Assembly (NCBI RefSeq): GCF_000159135.1
Contig: NZ_GG667520.1
Coordinates: 45,833-90,096 of the forward strand
Direction: 5' to 3'
DNA from: Corynebacterium striatum ATCC 6940
GTDB taxonomy: Bacteria; Actinomycetota; Actinomycetes; Mycobacteriales; Mycobacteriaceae
DNA length: 44,264 bases
Part shown: positions 34,680 through 42,673 of the stretch, one piece after another
Layout: every line of letters begins with the position of its first letter
Position numbering within the stretch: position 1 is the first letter of the stretch
The notes under the pieces: generated by a model
What the model saw: only the letters and a program-made list of their open reading frames with translations
The model's database searches: none
Told to the model about the DNA's origin: nothing
Position numbers and translations under genes: made by a program

Positions 34680-35399
34680 GTGGCGAGGGAAAACTTCCGC
34701 GACCGCGCCTTGGTCATCCGCAGCTATGACTTCGGCGAGGCCGACCGCGTGATCGTCCTGCTGACCCGCAACCATGGCCTGGTCAGGGGAGTGGCCAAGG
34801 GAGTGCGCCGCGCCAAGTCACGCTTCGGCTCCCGTCTGCAGCTGTTCGTGAACCTCGACGTGCAGCTGTATCCCGGCCGCAATCTCTACACCATTTCCCA
34901 GGCCGACACCGTGGACTACTTCGGCGCCAACATCATCGAGGACTACGAGCGTTATACCGCGGCGTGCGCAGCCCTCGAATCGGCCGAGCGCCTGGCTTTC
35001 ACCGACGCCGACTCCGACCCTTACCTCTACACCGCGCTGGTCCACACCCTGCAGGTCATGCAGTACGACGACCCACTCCAGGCCCTCGACGCCTTCCTCT
35101 TGCAGGCGATGGCGCACGCCGGCTGGGCGCCCAGCCTCTTTGACTGCGCGCAGTGCCAAAAGCCAGGGCCCCACCACGCCTTCCACCCGGCTGTGGGCGG
35201 TGCGGCCTGCCACGAGTGCCGCCCACCGGGCGCGGCGGAGGTGGACCCGGAGACGCTGCATCACATGTGGTTGCTGGCGCACGGGTGCCCCAGCAATCCG
35301 ACCCATGAGCAGCGTCAAGAGGCACACCAGCTGACCCGCGCGCACCTGCAATGGCACCTAGAGCGCAAGGTTACCGCGTTAGGGGTTATGGACCAGTAA
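34680..35399 (+). CDS. recO: DNA repair protein RecO
   Basis: RecO helps load RecA onto SSB-coated DNA in the RecFOR pathway and anneals strands. It has 239 residues from GTG 34680. A longer frame to 34605 exists only inside era. The N-terminal OB-fold segment is [20 protein letters not shown] with [17 protein letters not shown]. The C-terminal zinc motif is CAQCQKPG ... CHEC (two CxxC pairs). It starts 4 nt after the era stop without an RBS, so it is probably translationally coupled. Its TAA stop overlaps a -10-like box for uppS. Confidence 0.94.
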   Translation: MARENFRDRALVIRSYDFGEADRVIVLLTRNHGLVRGVAKGVRRAKSRFGSRLQLFVNLDVQLYPGRNLYTISQADTVDYFGANIIEDYERYTAACAALESAERLAFTDADSDPYLYTALVHTLQVMQYDDPLQALDAFLLQAMAHAGWAPSLFDCAQCQKPGPHHAFHPAVGGAACHECRPPGAAEVDPETLHHMWLLAHGCPSNPTHEQRQEAHQLTRAHLQWHLERKVTALGVMDQ

Positions 35400-35409
35400 G
35401 ATAAGGCGC

Positions 35410-36162
35410 GTGATTACGCCAGACCCGAACCGAGTCCTTAACCCACCCGCCATCCCGGAGGAGTTCCTGCCCAAGCACATCGCGCTGGTCATGGACGGCA
35501 ATGGCCGCTGGGCCGAGGAGCGCGGCATGAAGCGCACCGAGGGGCATCGTCGCGGGGAGGCTGTGCTTCTCGACGTCGTCGATGCCTGCCTGTCCATGAA
35601 CATCCCGTACCTGTCTGCCTACGCCTTCTCCACCGAGAACTGGCGCCGCAGCCCCGAAGAGGTGCGCTTCCTCATGGCGTTTAACCGCGACGTGCTGCGC
35701 CGGCAGCGCGAGTGGCTCAACGAGAAGGGCGTGCGGGTGGTCTGGGTCGGACGCCGCCCGCGCCTGTGGCGCTCGGTTATCAAGGAGCTCGAGACCGCGC
35801 AGGAGCTGACCAAGAACAACACGCGCATGACGTTGGCGATGTGCGTGAACTACGGTGGGCGCGCCGAGCTTGTCGACGGCGTTCGCAAGCTCGCCGATCA
35901 GGTGGCCAAGGGTGAGTTGAAGCCAAGTGCGATTAATGAGGCGTCGCTAAGCGCGGCTCTCTATGACCCCACCATGCCGGACGTGGATTTGTTCCTGCGC
36001 CCGTCGGGGGAGAAGCGAACGTCGAACTTCCTGCTATGGCAGTCCGCGTACGCGGAGATGATTTACCAGGACAAGCTGTTCCCCGACTTCACGCCGGAGG
36101 ACCTGTACGCCGCAGTTGAAGAATATGCACGACGCGACCGTCGCTTCGGGGGCACAAAATAG
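35410..36162 (+). CDS. uppS: Isoprenyl (polyprenyl) diphosphate synthase UppS
   Basis: This cis-prenyltransferase makes the lipid carrier for peptidoglycan and arabinogalactan synthesis. It has 250 residues. The catalytic Asp is in [17 protein letters not shown], followed by [13 protein letters not shown], and the C-terminal signature is [21 protein letters not shown]. The position after recO matches the longer-chain synthase of mycobacteria (Rv2361c), but product length cannot be read. The start GTG 35410 lies 7 nt after a -10-like TAAGAT (35397-35402) formed partly by the recO stop codon, so an internal leaderless promoter is possible. Its stop lies in a perfect hairpin. Confidence 0.95.
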   Translation: MITPDPNRVLNPPAIPEEFLPKHIALVMDGNGRWAEERGMKRTEGHRRGEAVLLDVVDACLSMNIPYLSAYAFSTENWRRSPEEVRFLMAFNRDVLRRQREWLNEKGVRVVWVGRRPRLWRSVIKELETAQELTKNNTRMTLAMCVNYGGRAELVDGVRKLADQVAKGELKPSAINEASLSAALYDPTMPDVDLFLRPSGEKRTSNFLLWQSAYAEMIYQDKLFPDFTPEDLYAAVEEYARRDRRFGGTK

Positions 36163-36178
36163 CTGAAGCTATTTTGTG
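36153..36178 (+). terminator. Perfect hairpin over the uppS stop codon
   Basis: CACAAAATAGCT (36153-36164) and AGCTATTTTGTG (36167-36178) are perfect 12-bp inverted arms with a 2-nt centre (realistically a 6-nt loop). The TAG stop is inside the left arm. It probably ends the era-recO-uppS mRNA, although no T-run follows the stem. Confidence 0.6.
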
Positions 36179-36243
36179 GATATACGGCTATTTTGTGGAT
36201 ATACGGCTATTTTGTGGATATACGGCTTTTTCGTGGTCGTTAG
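36168..36243 (+). repeat. 19-bp tandem repeat, three perfect copies plus one degenerate
   Basis: The unit GCTATTTTGTGGATATACG repeats exactly at 36168, 36187 and 36206. A decayed fourth copy begins GCTTTTTCGTGG at 36225 and runs into the zur stop codon (36240-36242). Each copy contains the 3' arm of the uppS hairpin. The array fills the whole convergent uppS-zur gap. Confidence 0.95.
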
Positions 36244-36653
36244 GCGCGGCAGTCTGCACAGATGCCGAAGATTTCGGCATCATGGCCGGTGAGCTCAAAG
36301 TCGTGCTCAGCAGCGACGGAGCTGGCCCACTTCTCGATTGGGCCGCCATCGATCTCTTCGGTGCGGCCACACTTGGTGCACACCAGGTGATGGTGGTGGT
36401 TAGCGGATTCGCAATGACGGTAGAGCGTTTCACCGGAGGGCATGTGCAGTGCGTCGACAGCATCGATGTCCGATAGAGACTGCAGCGTGCGGTAGACGGT
36501 GGTCAGACCGACCTTGTGGTTGCGTTCCTGCAAGGCATGGTGAATATCCTTGGCAGAGGCGAATTTATCAAGTTCACGCAGAACCTCAACAACTGCGGTG
36601 CGTTGTTTGGTGTTACGAGCCCCAAGCTTAGGGATGCTTTCGTGGAGAGCCAT
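36240..36653 (-). CDS. zur: Zinc uptake regulator Zur (Fur family)
   Basis: This zinc-responsive repressor has 137 residues. The winged helix is in the N-terminal half (RNTKQRTAVVEVLRELDKF, then LTTVYRTLQSLSDIDAVD). The metal-rich segment HHHHLVCTKCG and the late CADC supply the zinc ligands and a structural C-x2-C pair. The adjacent ArsR gene and the recO-uppS-glyS context match the zur/smtB (znr) pair of mycobacteria and corynebacteria, which supports Zur rather than Fur. It is probably co-transcribed with the upstream ArsR gene (33-nt gap). Its stop codon lies in the last copy of the 19-bp repeats. Confidence 0.93.
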   Translation of the reverse strand: MALHESIPKLGARNTKQRTAVVEVLRELDKFASAKDIHHALQERNHKVGLTTVYRTLQSLSDIDAVDALHMPSGETLYRHCESANHHHHLVCTKCGRTEEIDGGPIEKWASSVAAEHDFELTGHDAEIFGICADCRA

Positions 36654-36686
36654 GACCGCTAGTTTATCAACTAGTTTCCAATAAAG

Positions 36687-36989
36687 TTAACGGCTGATGA
36701 GTGCCGAAGCGTCAGCGAGCAGCGTAAGCACGCCTGGGGCTACCAGTTTATAGAGGACTTCGCGGCCGGTGCGCTCCGAATCGACGATGCCTGCTTTCTT
36801 AAGTACTCGCAGGTGCTGGCTAACGAGAGGCTGAGATTTTCCGGTGGCGGCGACCAACTCGTGTACGTAGTGATCGCGCTCGTGCAGCTCCTGCACCAAG
36901 CGAATTCGCAACGGGGAATCCAAAGCGCTGATAACCGTTGCGGCTGCACCGACATCAAAGGGGGAAACTGCAGCGGTGGTTTTCGCCAC
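36687..36989 (-). CDS. znr: ArsR/SmtB-family zinc-responsive regulator (Znr-like)
   Basis: It has 100 residues from GTG 36989. An in-frame GTG at 36998 adds three residues, but AGAAGG lies about 8 nt before the second one. The helix-turn-helix is ELVAATGKSQPLVSQHLRVLKKAG followed by the wing DSERTGREVLYKLV. In C. glutamicum and mycobacteria the ArsR repressor beside zur senses zinc and represses zur, opposite to Zur itself; the same role here is inferred from position. The pair is divergent from glyS. A leader inverted repeat ATCGT-11 nt-ACGAT (about 37020-37040) could be its operator. Confidence 0.88.
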   Translation of the reverse strand: MAKTTAAVSPFDVGAAATVISALDSPLRIRLVQELHERDHYVHELVAATGKSQPLVSQHLRVLKKAGIVDSERTGREVLYKLVAPGVLTLLADASALISR

Positions 36990-37169
36990 GCAGATCACCT
37001 TCTATCTAATTTCTGTTAATCGTTTGATATTTATACGATACTCTATAGGCTGCTTAAAGTCGCCTAGGCCACAGATATATTTTCCCCCCAGCGCCCACGG
37101 GCGTTATGGGGCACGATAGACTGAGAATATTGTCCACGACTATCCCTTAACAGAGGAGTCCTTTTTATA

Positions 37170-38549
37170 ATGGCAAGCGTCATCGATACCGTTGTAAGCC
37201 TGTGCAAGCGCCGCGGATTGGTCTACCAGGCAGGTGAAATCTATGGCGGTTCTCGCTCCGCGTGGGACTACGGTCCCCTCGGTGTTGAGCTCAAGGAAAA
37301 CATCAAGCGCCAGTGGTGGCGCCACATGGTGCAGTCCCGTGAGGACGTTGTTGGCGTCGATACTTCTGTCATCCAGCCGCGCCAGGTATGGGTCTCCTCC
37401 GGCCACGTTGAGGTCTTCACTGACCCACTAGTGGAGTCCCGCCACACCGGTAAGCGTTACCGCGCTGACCACCTGCTCGAGGCATACGAGGAAAAGCATG
37501 GCCACGAGCCGGCAAACGGCTTGGCGGACATCAACGATCCTGAGACCGGCCAGCCAGGTGACTGGACCGAGCCGAAGGCATTCTCCGGTCTGCTCAAGAC
37601 CTTCCTGGGTCCGGTCGATGATGAACAGGGCCTGCACTACCTGCGTCCGGAGACCGCACAGGGCATCTTCGTGAACTTCAAGAACGTCATGACCTCTGCT
37701 CGCATGAAGCCGCCTTTCGGCATTGCGAACATCGGTAAGTCCTTCCGTAACGAGATCACCCCGGGCAACTTCATCTTCCGCACCCGCGAGTTCGAGCAGA
37801 TGGAGATGGAGTTCTTTGTCAAGCCGGGCGAGGACGAGCAGTGGCACCAGTACTGGATTGATGATCGCTACAACTGGTATGTGGACCTGGGCATCAAGGA
37901 AGAGAACCTGCGTCTCTACGAGCACCCGAAGGAGAAGCTGTCCCACTACTCCAAGCGCACCGTTGACGTGGAGTACGCATTCGGTTTCACTGGCTCCAAG
38001 TGGGGCGAGCTCGAGGGCGTGGCAAACCGTACCGACTACGACCTTTCCGTGCACGCGAAGGGCTCCGGCGAGGATCTGTCCTACTACGACCAGACCACCG
38101 AGGAGCGCTGGGTTCCATATGTCATTGAGCCGGCAGCCGGCCTGGGCCGTTCCATGATGGCCTTCCTGGTTGACGCTTATGACGAGGAAGAGGTTCCGAA
38201 CTCCAAGGGCGGCACCGACAAGCGCGTGGTTCTGCGCCTGGACCGCCGTCTGGCTCCGGTTAAGGTTGCGGTTCTGCCGCTGTCCAAGAAGGAAGAGCTG
38301 GCCAACCCGGCCCGTGAGCTGGCTGCCAAGCTGCGCATGAACTGGAACGTCGACTACGACACCTCCGGTGCTATCGGCCGCCGCTACCGCCGTCAGGATG
38401 AGATCGGTACGCCGTTCTGCGTCACCTACGACTTCGATTCCCTCGAGGACGGTGCCGTCACCGTTCGCGAGCGCGACACGATGGAGCAGGAGCGCGTGAA
38501 GATCGACGAGCTCGAGGCTTACCTGGCCGCCCGCCTGATTGGCTGCTAA
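37170..38549 (+). CDS. glyS: Glycyl-tRNA synthetase (class II, single-chain type)
   Basis: It charges tRNA-Gly. It has 459 residues, as usual for the alpha2-type enzyme in actinobacteria. Motif 1 region is [19 protein letters not shown], motif 2 lies in [19 protein letters not shown] followed by MEMEFF, and motif 3 is [10 protein letters not shown]. The anticodon-binding domain is at the C-terminus ([20 protein letters not shown]). ATG 37170 has an RBS GAGGAGT about 9 nt upstream. The 170-nt upstream region shared with znr shows no T-box stem. The stop overlaps the next gene start by one base. Confidence 0.97.
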   Translation: MASVIDTVVSLCKRRGLVYQAGEIYGGSRSAWDYGPLGVELKENIKRQWWRHMVQSREDVVGVDTSVIQPRQVWVSSGHVEVFTDPLVESRHTGKRYRADHLLEAYEEKHGHEPANGLADINDPETGQPGDWTEPKAFSGLLKTFLGPVDDEQGLHYLRPETAQGIFVNFKNVMTSARMKPPFGIANIGKSFRNEITPGNFIFRTREFEQMEMEFFVKPGEDEQWHQYWIDDRYNWYVDLGIKEENLRLYEHPKEKLSHYSKRTVDVEYAFGFTGSKWGELEGVANRTDYDLSVHAKGSGEDLSYYDQTTEERWVPYVIEPAAGLGRSMMAFLVDAYDEEEVPNSKGGTDKRVVLRLDRRLAPVKVAVLPLSKKEELANPARELAAKLRMNWNVDYDTSGAIGRRYRRQDEIGTPFCVTYDFDSLEDGAVTVRERDTMEQERVKIDELEAYLAARLIGC

Positions 38550-39064
38550 TGGAATACACCAGCTGGGACCGCACTGACCGCGAGCACCCCGTCCTCCTCA
38601 TGGAGGCAGGCCCTGCAGCGTATGGCGTCTTCTCCGCGGATTCCGCGGACGTTGATGGCCAGCGCTGGGAGCTTGCCAGTGATTTCTCCACGGGCGCGAC
38701 CGCCCAAGTGGAGGACCGTGTCTACGCCTTGACAGGCAACCTGGGTCGGGACAAGCGCATCGAGGCTGACTTGAACGGCCGATCTTTTGCCTTCATCAAT
38801 GAAAACAGCGGTGACTGGATTGTTGAGAACCCAGCCGGGTTGAAGGTAGCGCAGTTCTCCACCAAGAATTCGGGTGTGCGCAAGGCCATCCTCGAGTTCG
38901 ATGCGGAGGCTGCCGCGGATGCGCTTTCCGACGCCGAGACAGTCGCGCTCAGCTGGTTTACTCGCCTCATCTTGGAGGCCAAGACCCAGGGCAAGGCCAT
39001 GCCGATCATCGCCACTTTGGTGCTGGCATCGGTGGTGGCTGTGTTGTCCCTGTTCGTCTTCTAG
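38549..39064 (+). CDS. C-tail-anchored protein of unknown function
   Basis: It has 171 residues. A beta-strand-rich, acidic domain (about 1-145) is followed by one hydrophobic segment at the end (about 151-171, IIATLVLASVVAVLSLFVF), so it is probably anchored with its bulk in the cytoplasm. It starts in the stop of glyS (TAATG) and is thus co-translated with it. The domain resembles, in strand pattern and closing helix, the protein encoded 26 nt downstream; a LURP-one-like (tubby-type) fold is possible but unproven. Confidence 0.8.
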   Translation: MEYTSWDRTDREHPVLLMEAGPAAYGVFSADSADVDGQRWELASDFSTGATAQVEDRVYALTGNLGRDKRIEADLNGRSFAFINENSGDWIVENPAGLKVAQFSTKNSGVRKAILEFDAEAAADALSDAETVALSWFTRLILEAKTQGKAMPIIATLVLASVVAVLSLFVF

Positions 39065-39090
39065 TTTGCGCTAGGTACTGCTTAAAGCCG

Positions 39091-39558
39091 ATGGACAGGA
39101 AGCAATTAACCTGGGAAAATGAAACCCTTAGCGATGCCGAGGGCACTGTGTGGGCAACGGTACGCGCTGATGTGCTCAACGTGAAGGAATCACAATTGGC
39201 CGCGGCGCAGGAGCGCATTTTGCTGGAGCACTCAGTGGATAGTGGTAGCCAGCGCTTTTGGGTGCGCGGTACGGCCACGACGGGCAAGACCCTGCACGTG
39301 GCTCAGCAGGGCGTAACTGTCAGCCACATGCAGGCCAAGTGCCTGGACCGTGAGTACACACTGGACCGGCCGAACCCCTTCCGTCGCGAGCGCCGTATTC
39401 GCGATGCCGAAGGAAATGAGGTCCTACGCACCCGCCCTACGTTCAAGGGGGTGCTGGAGATTTTTGACATCGCAGCGGAAAACGTTCCGGACATCGACGT
39501 GGCATTTCTTACTTATTGCTGCCTGCTTGTCGATGCCCCGAGGCGCCTGCGCGGTTAA
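39091..39558 (+). CDS. Unknown protein, possible relative of the preceding gene
   Basis: It has 155 residues and no membrane segment or signal peptide. A run of predicted strands contains KCLDREYTLDRPNPFRRERR and AEGNEVLRTRPTFKGVLEIF, and a closing helix DIDVAFLTYCCLLVDAPRR is reminiscent of LSDAETVALSWFTRLILEAK in the upstream protein. Shared origin by tandem duplication is an inference from this pattern. It converges on the TPM-domain gene; the stop codon lies in the loop of a hairpin. Confidence 0.75.
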   Translation: MDRKQLTWENETLSDAEGTVWATVRADVLNVKESQLAAAQERILLEHSVDSGSQRFWVRGTATTGKTLHVAQQGVTVSHMQAKCLDREYTLDRPNPFRRERRIRDAEGNEVLRTRPTFKGVLEIFDIAAENVPDIDVAFLTYCCLLVDAPRRLRG

Positions 39559-39570
39559 AGGCGCGCAGGC
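39545..39570. terminator. Hairpin between convergent genes
   Basis: GCCTGCGCG (39545-39553) and CGCGCAGGC (39562-39570) form a perfect 9-bp GC-rich stem with an 8-nt loop that contains the TAA of the 155-residue gene. No T-run follows on either strand, so it is only a candidate bidirectional terminator. Confidence 0.45.
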
Positions 39571-39574
39571 AGAG

Positions 39575-41614
39575 CTAGAAGGAGCCGCCGCGGAAGCTGC
39601 TGCCTCCGCCGCCTCCGAAGCCGCCGCCACCGAAGCCACCACCGAAGCCACCGCCGTAGCTGCGGCCACCGCCGAGCATCTGGCCGATGACCATGCCGGT
39701 GATGATGTCACCTGCGGTGGATCCGGCAGCCTGGCGCTGCTGGCGGCGACGGTAGGAATCAATGTCGTCCTGGGCGCGGCGGGCTGCGGTCTGGGCGGCC
39801 GCGACAGCCTGGCGGGAGGCGTCGATGGCACCGCGCAGGTTGCTGTTTTTAAGCTGCATCGCCTGCGCATAGAGACGCTTGGCGTCCGCGAGCGCGGTAC
39901 GGGCCTGCGCGCCGACCACGCGGCCGCGGGTAGAGATGACGTCCTCGGCGGCCTGGATGTTGGACTCAGCCGCCTGCATCTGCTGGGTGTAGAGGTCCAG
40001 CTGGCGGGCCTGCGTGGCGGTCGCCTCGCGCACGGCGTCGAGTCGCTCGTCGAGCTCAGAGTCGATGGCAATCAGCGTGGTGTAGTGGCCGAGCGGGTCA
40101 GTGGCCTGGCCGGCTTCGGCGGCGCTGACGGCCTGCTGGGCGCGGGAAGTGACGTCGCCTAGGGCCTCCCAGTCAGCGTCGGTGCCCAGCTTCTTGCCTT
40201 GAGCCTCGAGCTGCTGTGCTTCCTCGATCTCGCCGCGTACCTCCGCGATGAGCGCGCTCAAGTTGGAGTGCGCTGCGGCCAGGTTAGCCTCGGCGTTTTC
40301 CACGCCGGAGAGCAGTCGGTCTGCCACCTCGATGGCGTGCTCGGAGTCGCGGATGATGCCTACCAATCCGCCCTGCTGGCCGGCCGGCTGCGCGGCGAGC
40401 GTGCGGCCTTGCTCTAGTAGCTTTTCTGCCTCGCCCACGGACACGGTGGCCATGTGTGGGTTGTCCTCGATGGAGACCAGCGCCTCGGCTGGGTGCTTGG
40501 ACACCAAGCCCGCCAAGGTCTGCTCGGCCTGTGTAATACGGGTGCGGATGTCCACGGTGCGCTGGGTCAGCTCGTCGAGCTTCGAGTCGGAGTTGATGAG
40601 CAGGTCGCGCATCTTGGCAAAGTCGGCGGCTTGGGCATCGAGGGCGTCGTCAGCCTGCCCACAGGAGGAGACGATTTCGATGAGCATCTGGCGGCGCTCC
40701 GCCTCGGACTCCGGGATGGAGTCATCCAGGCGCTGCTGCAAGGCAAAGGCCTTCTGCAGCGTGGTGGTGGAGTGGTTCATCGCGCGGGTAAACGGGCGGG
40801 TGCGCTCCGGGCCGAACTCGGCCGTGGCGATGTCGAGCTCCTCCTTGCCGCGGCGGATGGATTCGTCGGTGGAGACCAGCTCTTCGCGGGCCAGCTCCTG
40901 CAGGGTCTCGGTGGGAAGGGATGACAGCGAGTTGGTATCGCCCGGCTCGATGGCGCGTGCTGATTCGAGGTTCTGCGCGTTGTCCTTCTTGGTCTTGCGG
41001 CGCGAGGCTGCCCAGATGCCACCACCGGCTACTGCCAGAGCACCTGCACCACCCGCCAGCCAGCCGGCCCCCGAGCCGGAGTCGGAACCTGCGCCACCTG
41101 CGGAACCGGAAGATCCGGTGGAACCGCTCACGGCGGCGTCGGCAAGCGCGAGTGCAGAGCCCCCGAAGTCGTCCTCGGCGAGGTGCGCGGATGCGGCGTC
41201 GTACATAGCGTCCGAGCGCCCGGAAGACCAAGCGTTGCCGGTCTGCACGCCCACCGTGCGGTCTTCAACTGACACCACGTAGACCGCGGAGTTGGGGCCC
41301 TTGGCGTCAATAAACTCGTCTGCATAGTCCTGCGCGGTACCCGGCAACGTGTTTTCAAATACCACGTAAAGAATCAGTCCCTCATCCTTCTGCAGGGAGG
41401 TAATCTTCTCCTGTAGTTGGGACTTCTCACTCGAGGACAACACTCCGGCGTTATCCGTGACCTTCTGCGTCACACTCGAGGGATCTGCCTGTGCCAGCAC
41501 CATCTGCTGCGGGGAGGGGGCAGCTCCGGCTTGGGTAATCCCAGGAGCTAGGGTTCCCAGACCCACGAACAACGCCGCTACTGCGGCACGGCCAATACGC
41601 GCACAAGAATTCAT
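39575..41614 (-). CDS. Secreted/membrane TPM-domain protein with coiled coils
   Basis: It has 679 residues from ATG 41614; a GTG two codons earlier is in frame. A signal peptide is clear (basic start, hydrophobic AAVAALFVGLGTLAPGI, cleavage near AGAAPS). The TPM (YgcG/Psb32) domain follows, with VTDNAGVLSSSEKSQLQEKI and VYVVSVEDRTVGVQTGNAW. A transmembrane helix lies at about 187-205 (AGWLAGGAGALAVAGGGIWA), then a basic stop-transfer RRKTKK. About 400 residues of coiled-coil-prone sequence come next, and a glycine-rich tail ends SSFRGGSF. The domain would be outside and the coiled coil inside the cell. Substrate unknown. A -10-like TATTCT ends 7 nt before the ATG. Confidence 0.9.
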   Translation of the reverse strand: MNSCARIGRAAVAALFVGLGTLAPGITQAGAAPSPQQMVLAQADPSSVTQKVTDNAGVLSSSEKSQLQEKITSLQKDEGLILYVVFENTLPGTAQDYADEFIDAKGPNSAVYVVSVEDRTVGVQTGNAWSSGRSDAMYDAASAHLAEDDFGGSALALADAAVSGSTGSSGSAGGAGSDSGSGAGWLAGGAGALAVAGGGIWAASRRKTKKDNAQNLESARAIEPGDTNSLSSLPTETLQELAREELVSTDESIRRGKEELDIATAEFGPERTRPFTRAMNHSTTTLQKAFALQQRLDDSIPESEAERRQMLIEIVSSCGQADDALDAQAADFAKMRDLLINSDSKLDELTQRTVDIRTRITQAEQTLAGLVSKHPAEALVSIEDNPHMATVSVGEAEKLLEQGRTLAAQPAGQQGGLVGIIRDSEHAIEVADRLLSGVENAEANLAAAHSNLSALIAEVRGEIEEAQQLEAQGKKLGTDADWEALGDVTSRAQQAVSAAEAGQATDPLGHYTTLIAIDSELDERLDAVREATATQARQLDLYTQQMQAAESNIQAAEDVISTRGRVVGAQARTALADAKRLYAQAMQLKNSNLRGAIDASRQAVAAAQTAARRAQDDIDSYRRRQQRQAAGSTAGDIITGMVIGQMLGGGRSYGGGFGGGFGGGGFGGGGGSSFRGGSF

Positions 41615-41621
41615 GACCACC

Positions 41622-41631
41622 AGAATACAGT
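41622..41631. promoter_or_regulatory. Overlapping divergent leaderless promoters
   Basis: TATTCT on the minus strand (41622-41627) and TACAGT on the plus strand (41626-41631) are -10-like boxes sharing two bases. Each ends exactly 7 nt before a start codon (ATG 41614 minus, GTG 41639 plus). Both -35 regions would fall inside the opposite gene. Polymerase could occupy only one at a time. Confidence 0.55.
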
Positions 41632-41638
41632 TAGCCTG

Positions 41639-42304
41639 GTGAGAGTGAGACGCATTATTCGCTGCGTGCCTCTGCTACGCCGCGCAGCACAACGGGGAGC
41701 CAAACCTGCGCTGAGCTTAGAAGCCAACATTGAAGCCATCATCGTGTTGGGGGCTGCGCAATACGACGGTCGCCCCTCCCGCATCCTTTCTGCGCGCCTC
41801 GAGGAGGCCGTCGACGCGCATGCGGTATACCCGCAGATCCCTATTGTCACCGTGGGCGGCAAGCTGCCAGGGGATCGTTTTACCGAGGCTGAGGTGGGGC
41901 AGAGCTACCTCAGCGAACGCGTACCGGACGCATGTGTGTTGGCGGTGCCCGTGGGCAACGACACCGTGGAGTCCCTGCGGGAGGTGCGTCAGCGCTACGG
42001 GTATGCGAACGCCATCGTCATTACGGATCCGCTACACCGGTTGCGGGTGTGGCTCATCGCGCGCGACGAGGGGATGAGCACCCAGGTGCGCGGCGCCTCG
42101 AGATATCCCACCCCAACCTTCGCCCGGGCCTGGTGGCGCTACCTTGCCCACGAGATGGGCGGGCTCGCCGTATTCGCCGCGCGCAAAGTCTTAGGTGAGA
42201 AGGCCGCGGAGCGTCTGCGGAGTGCGCTGCACCGCGTGGAAGCGATGATGAGGCCCTCCCGCAGAGCTCGGCATGAGGAAATTCGCAGGAAATCTAGACC
42301 ATGA
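41639..42304 (+). CDS. YdcF-like protein (DUF218 domain)
   Basis: It has 221 residues. The DUF218 pattern is present: IIVLGAAQYDGRPSRILSARLEEAV, then GGKLPGDRFTEAEVGQSYL, VGNDTVESLREV and VITDPLHRLRVWLIARDEG. Family members (YdcF, SanA, ElyC) are linked to envelope maintenance and can bind SAM, but no reaction is established. The usual N-terminal membrane anchor is missing or very short; the first 25 residues are basic. The GTG start has no RBS and follows a -10-like TACAGT by 7 nt. Confidence 0.87.
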   Translation: MRVRRIIRCVPLLRRAAQRGAKPALSLEANIEAIIVLGAAQYDGRPSRILSARLEEAVDAHAVYPQIPIVTVGGKLPGDRFTEAEVGQSYLSERVPDACVLAVPVGNDTVESLREVRQRYGYANAIVITDPLHRLRVWLIARDEGMSTQVRGASRYPTPTFARAWWRYLAHEMGGLAVFAARKVLGEKAAERLRSALHRVEAMMRPSRRARHEEIRRKSRP

Positions 42305-42368
42305 TCTTCCAGCGTGCGGGTGTAAAATCAGGCAATTGACAAAAATTGCAGGAAATTCCTAGTCGGTT

Positions 42369-42396
42369 TTGCTTCCAATACGACTGTCGATAGATT
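42369..42396 (+). promoter_or_regulatory. Probable promoter of the 36-residue peptide gene
   Basis: TTGCTT (42369-42374) and TAGATT (42391-42396) are 16 bp apart and would give a leader of about 35 nt carrying the RBS. A perfect TTGACA also occurs upstream at 42336-42341 but has no good -10 partner. Confidence 0.5.
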
Positions 42397-42439
42397 AAAG
42401 TGGATTGCGCAAGTGCAAACAACGAAAGGAATACTTGTG

Positions 42440-42550
42440 ATGGACGTATTCAAGAATGTCATTGATGTCGTGCTGACCGCTCTCCAGGATCTGGTAAACG
42501 CGCCTTTCTACTTCGTGGAGGACCTGTGGAGCGCACTGTCTAGCAAGTAA
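42440..42550 (+). CDS. 36-residue amphipathic peptide, unknown (PorA/PorH-like in size)
   Basis: It has 36 residues, starting MDVFKNVIDVVLTALQDLVN and ending DLWSALSSK. Polar residues fall at 2, 5, 6, 9, 13, 16, 17 and 20, with hydrophobic residues between, giving a clean amphipathic helix; a break at Ala-Pro (21-22) precedes an aromatic FYF segment. No signal peptide. GAAAGGA (42424-42430) is a good RBS, and an in-frame GTG precedes the ATG. It has its own promoter and strong terminator, so it is a stand-alone gene. Corynebacterial PorA/PorH channel peptides are similarly short, acidic and signal-less, but no sequence identity is claimed. A toxin or signalling peptide is an alternative. Confidence 0.65.
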   Translation: MDVFKNVIDVVLTALQDLVNAPFYFVEDLWSALSSK

Positions 42551-42568
42551 ACTCGAACATTGAGTTCT

Positions 42569-42612
42569 CGCCCCTGCTGCCTTTCTTCGGAGAGGCGGCG
42601 GGGGCGATTTCT
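42569..42612 (+). terminator. Rho-independent terminator of the peptide gene
   Basis: CGCCCCTGCTGCCTTTC pairs with GAGAGGCGGCGGGGGCG across a TTCG-type loop (42569-42606), giving a stem of about 16 bp with two or three imperfect pairs, followed by ATTTCTT. Confidence 0.88.
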
Positions 42613-42660
42613 TATGCCTTAGGTGGTATGCCGCGGATGAACCATGGCAGTTTTAGCGCC

Positions 42661-42666
42661 TAAACT
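42661..42666 (+). promoter_or_regulatory. -10 box deciding the dgt start
   Basis: TAAACT lies 7 nt before GTG 42674. It is the same arrangement seen at hemW, hrcA, uppS and others here. It falls inside the reading frame that would begin at ATG 42644, which argues against that earlier start. Confidence 0.5.
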
Positions 42667-42673
42667 GCTAGAT

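Noticed and set aside
37000..37169. T-box leader before glyS
   Set aside because: The 170-nt gap lacks the conserved T-box sequence and a specifier stem, and it also holds the divergent znr promoter.
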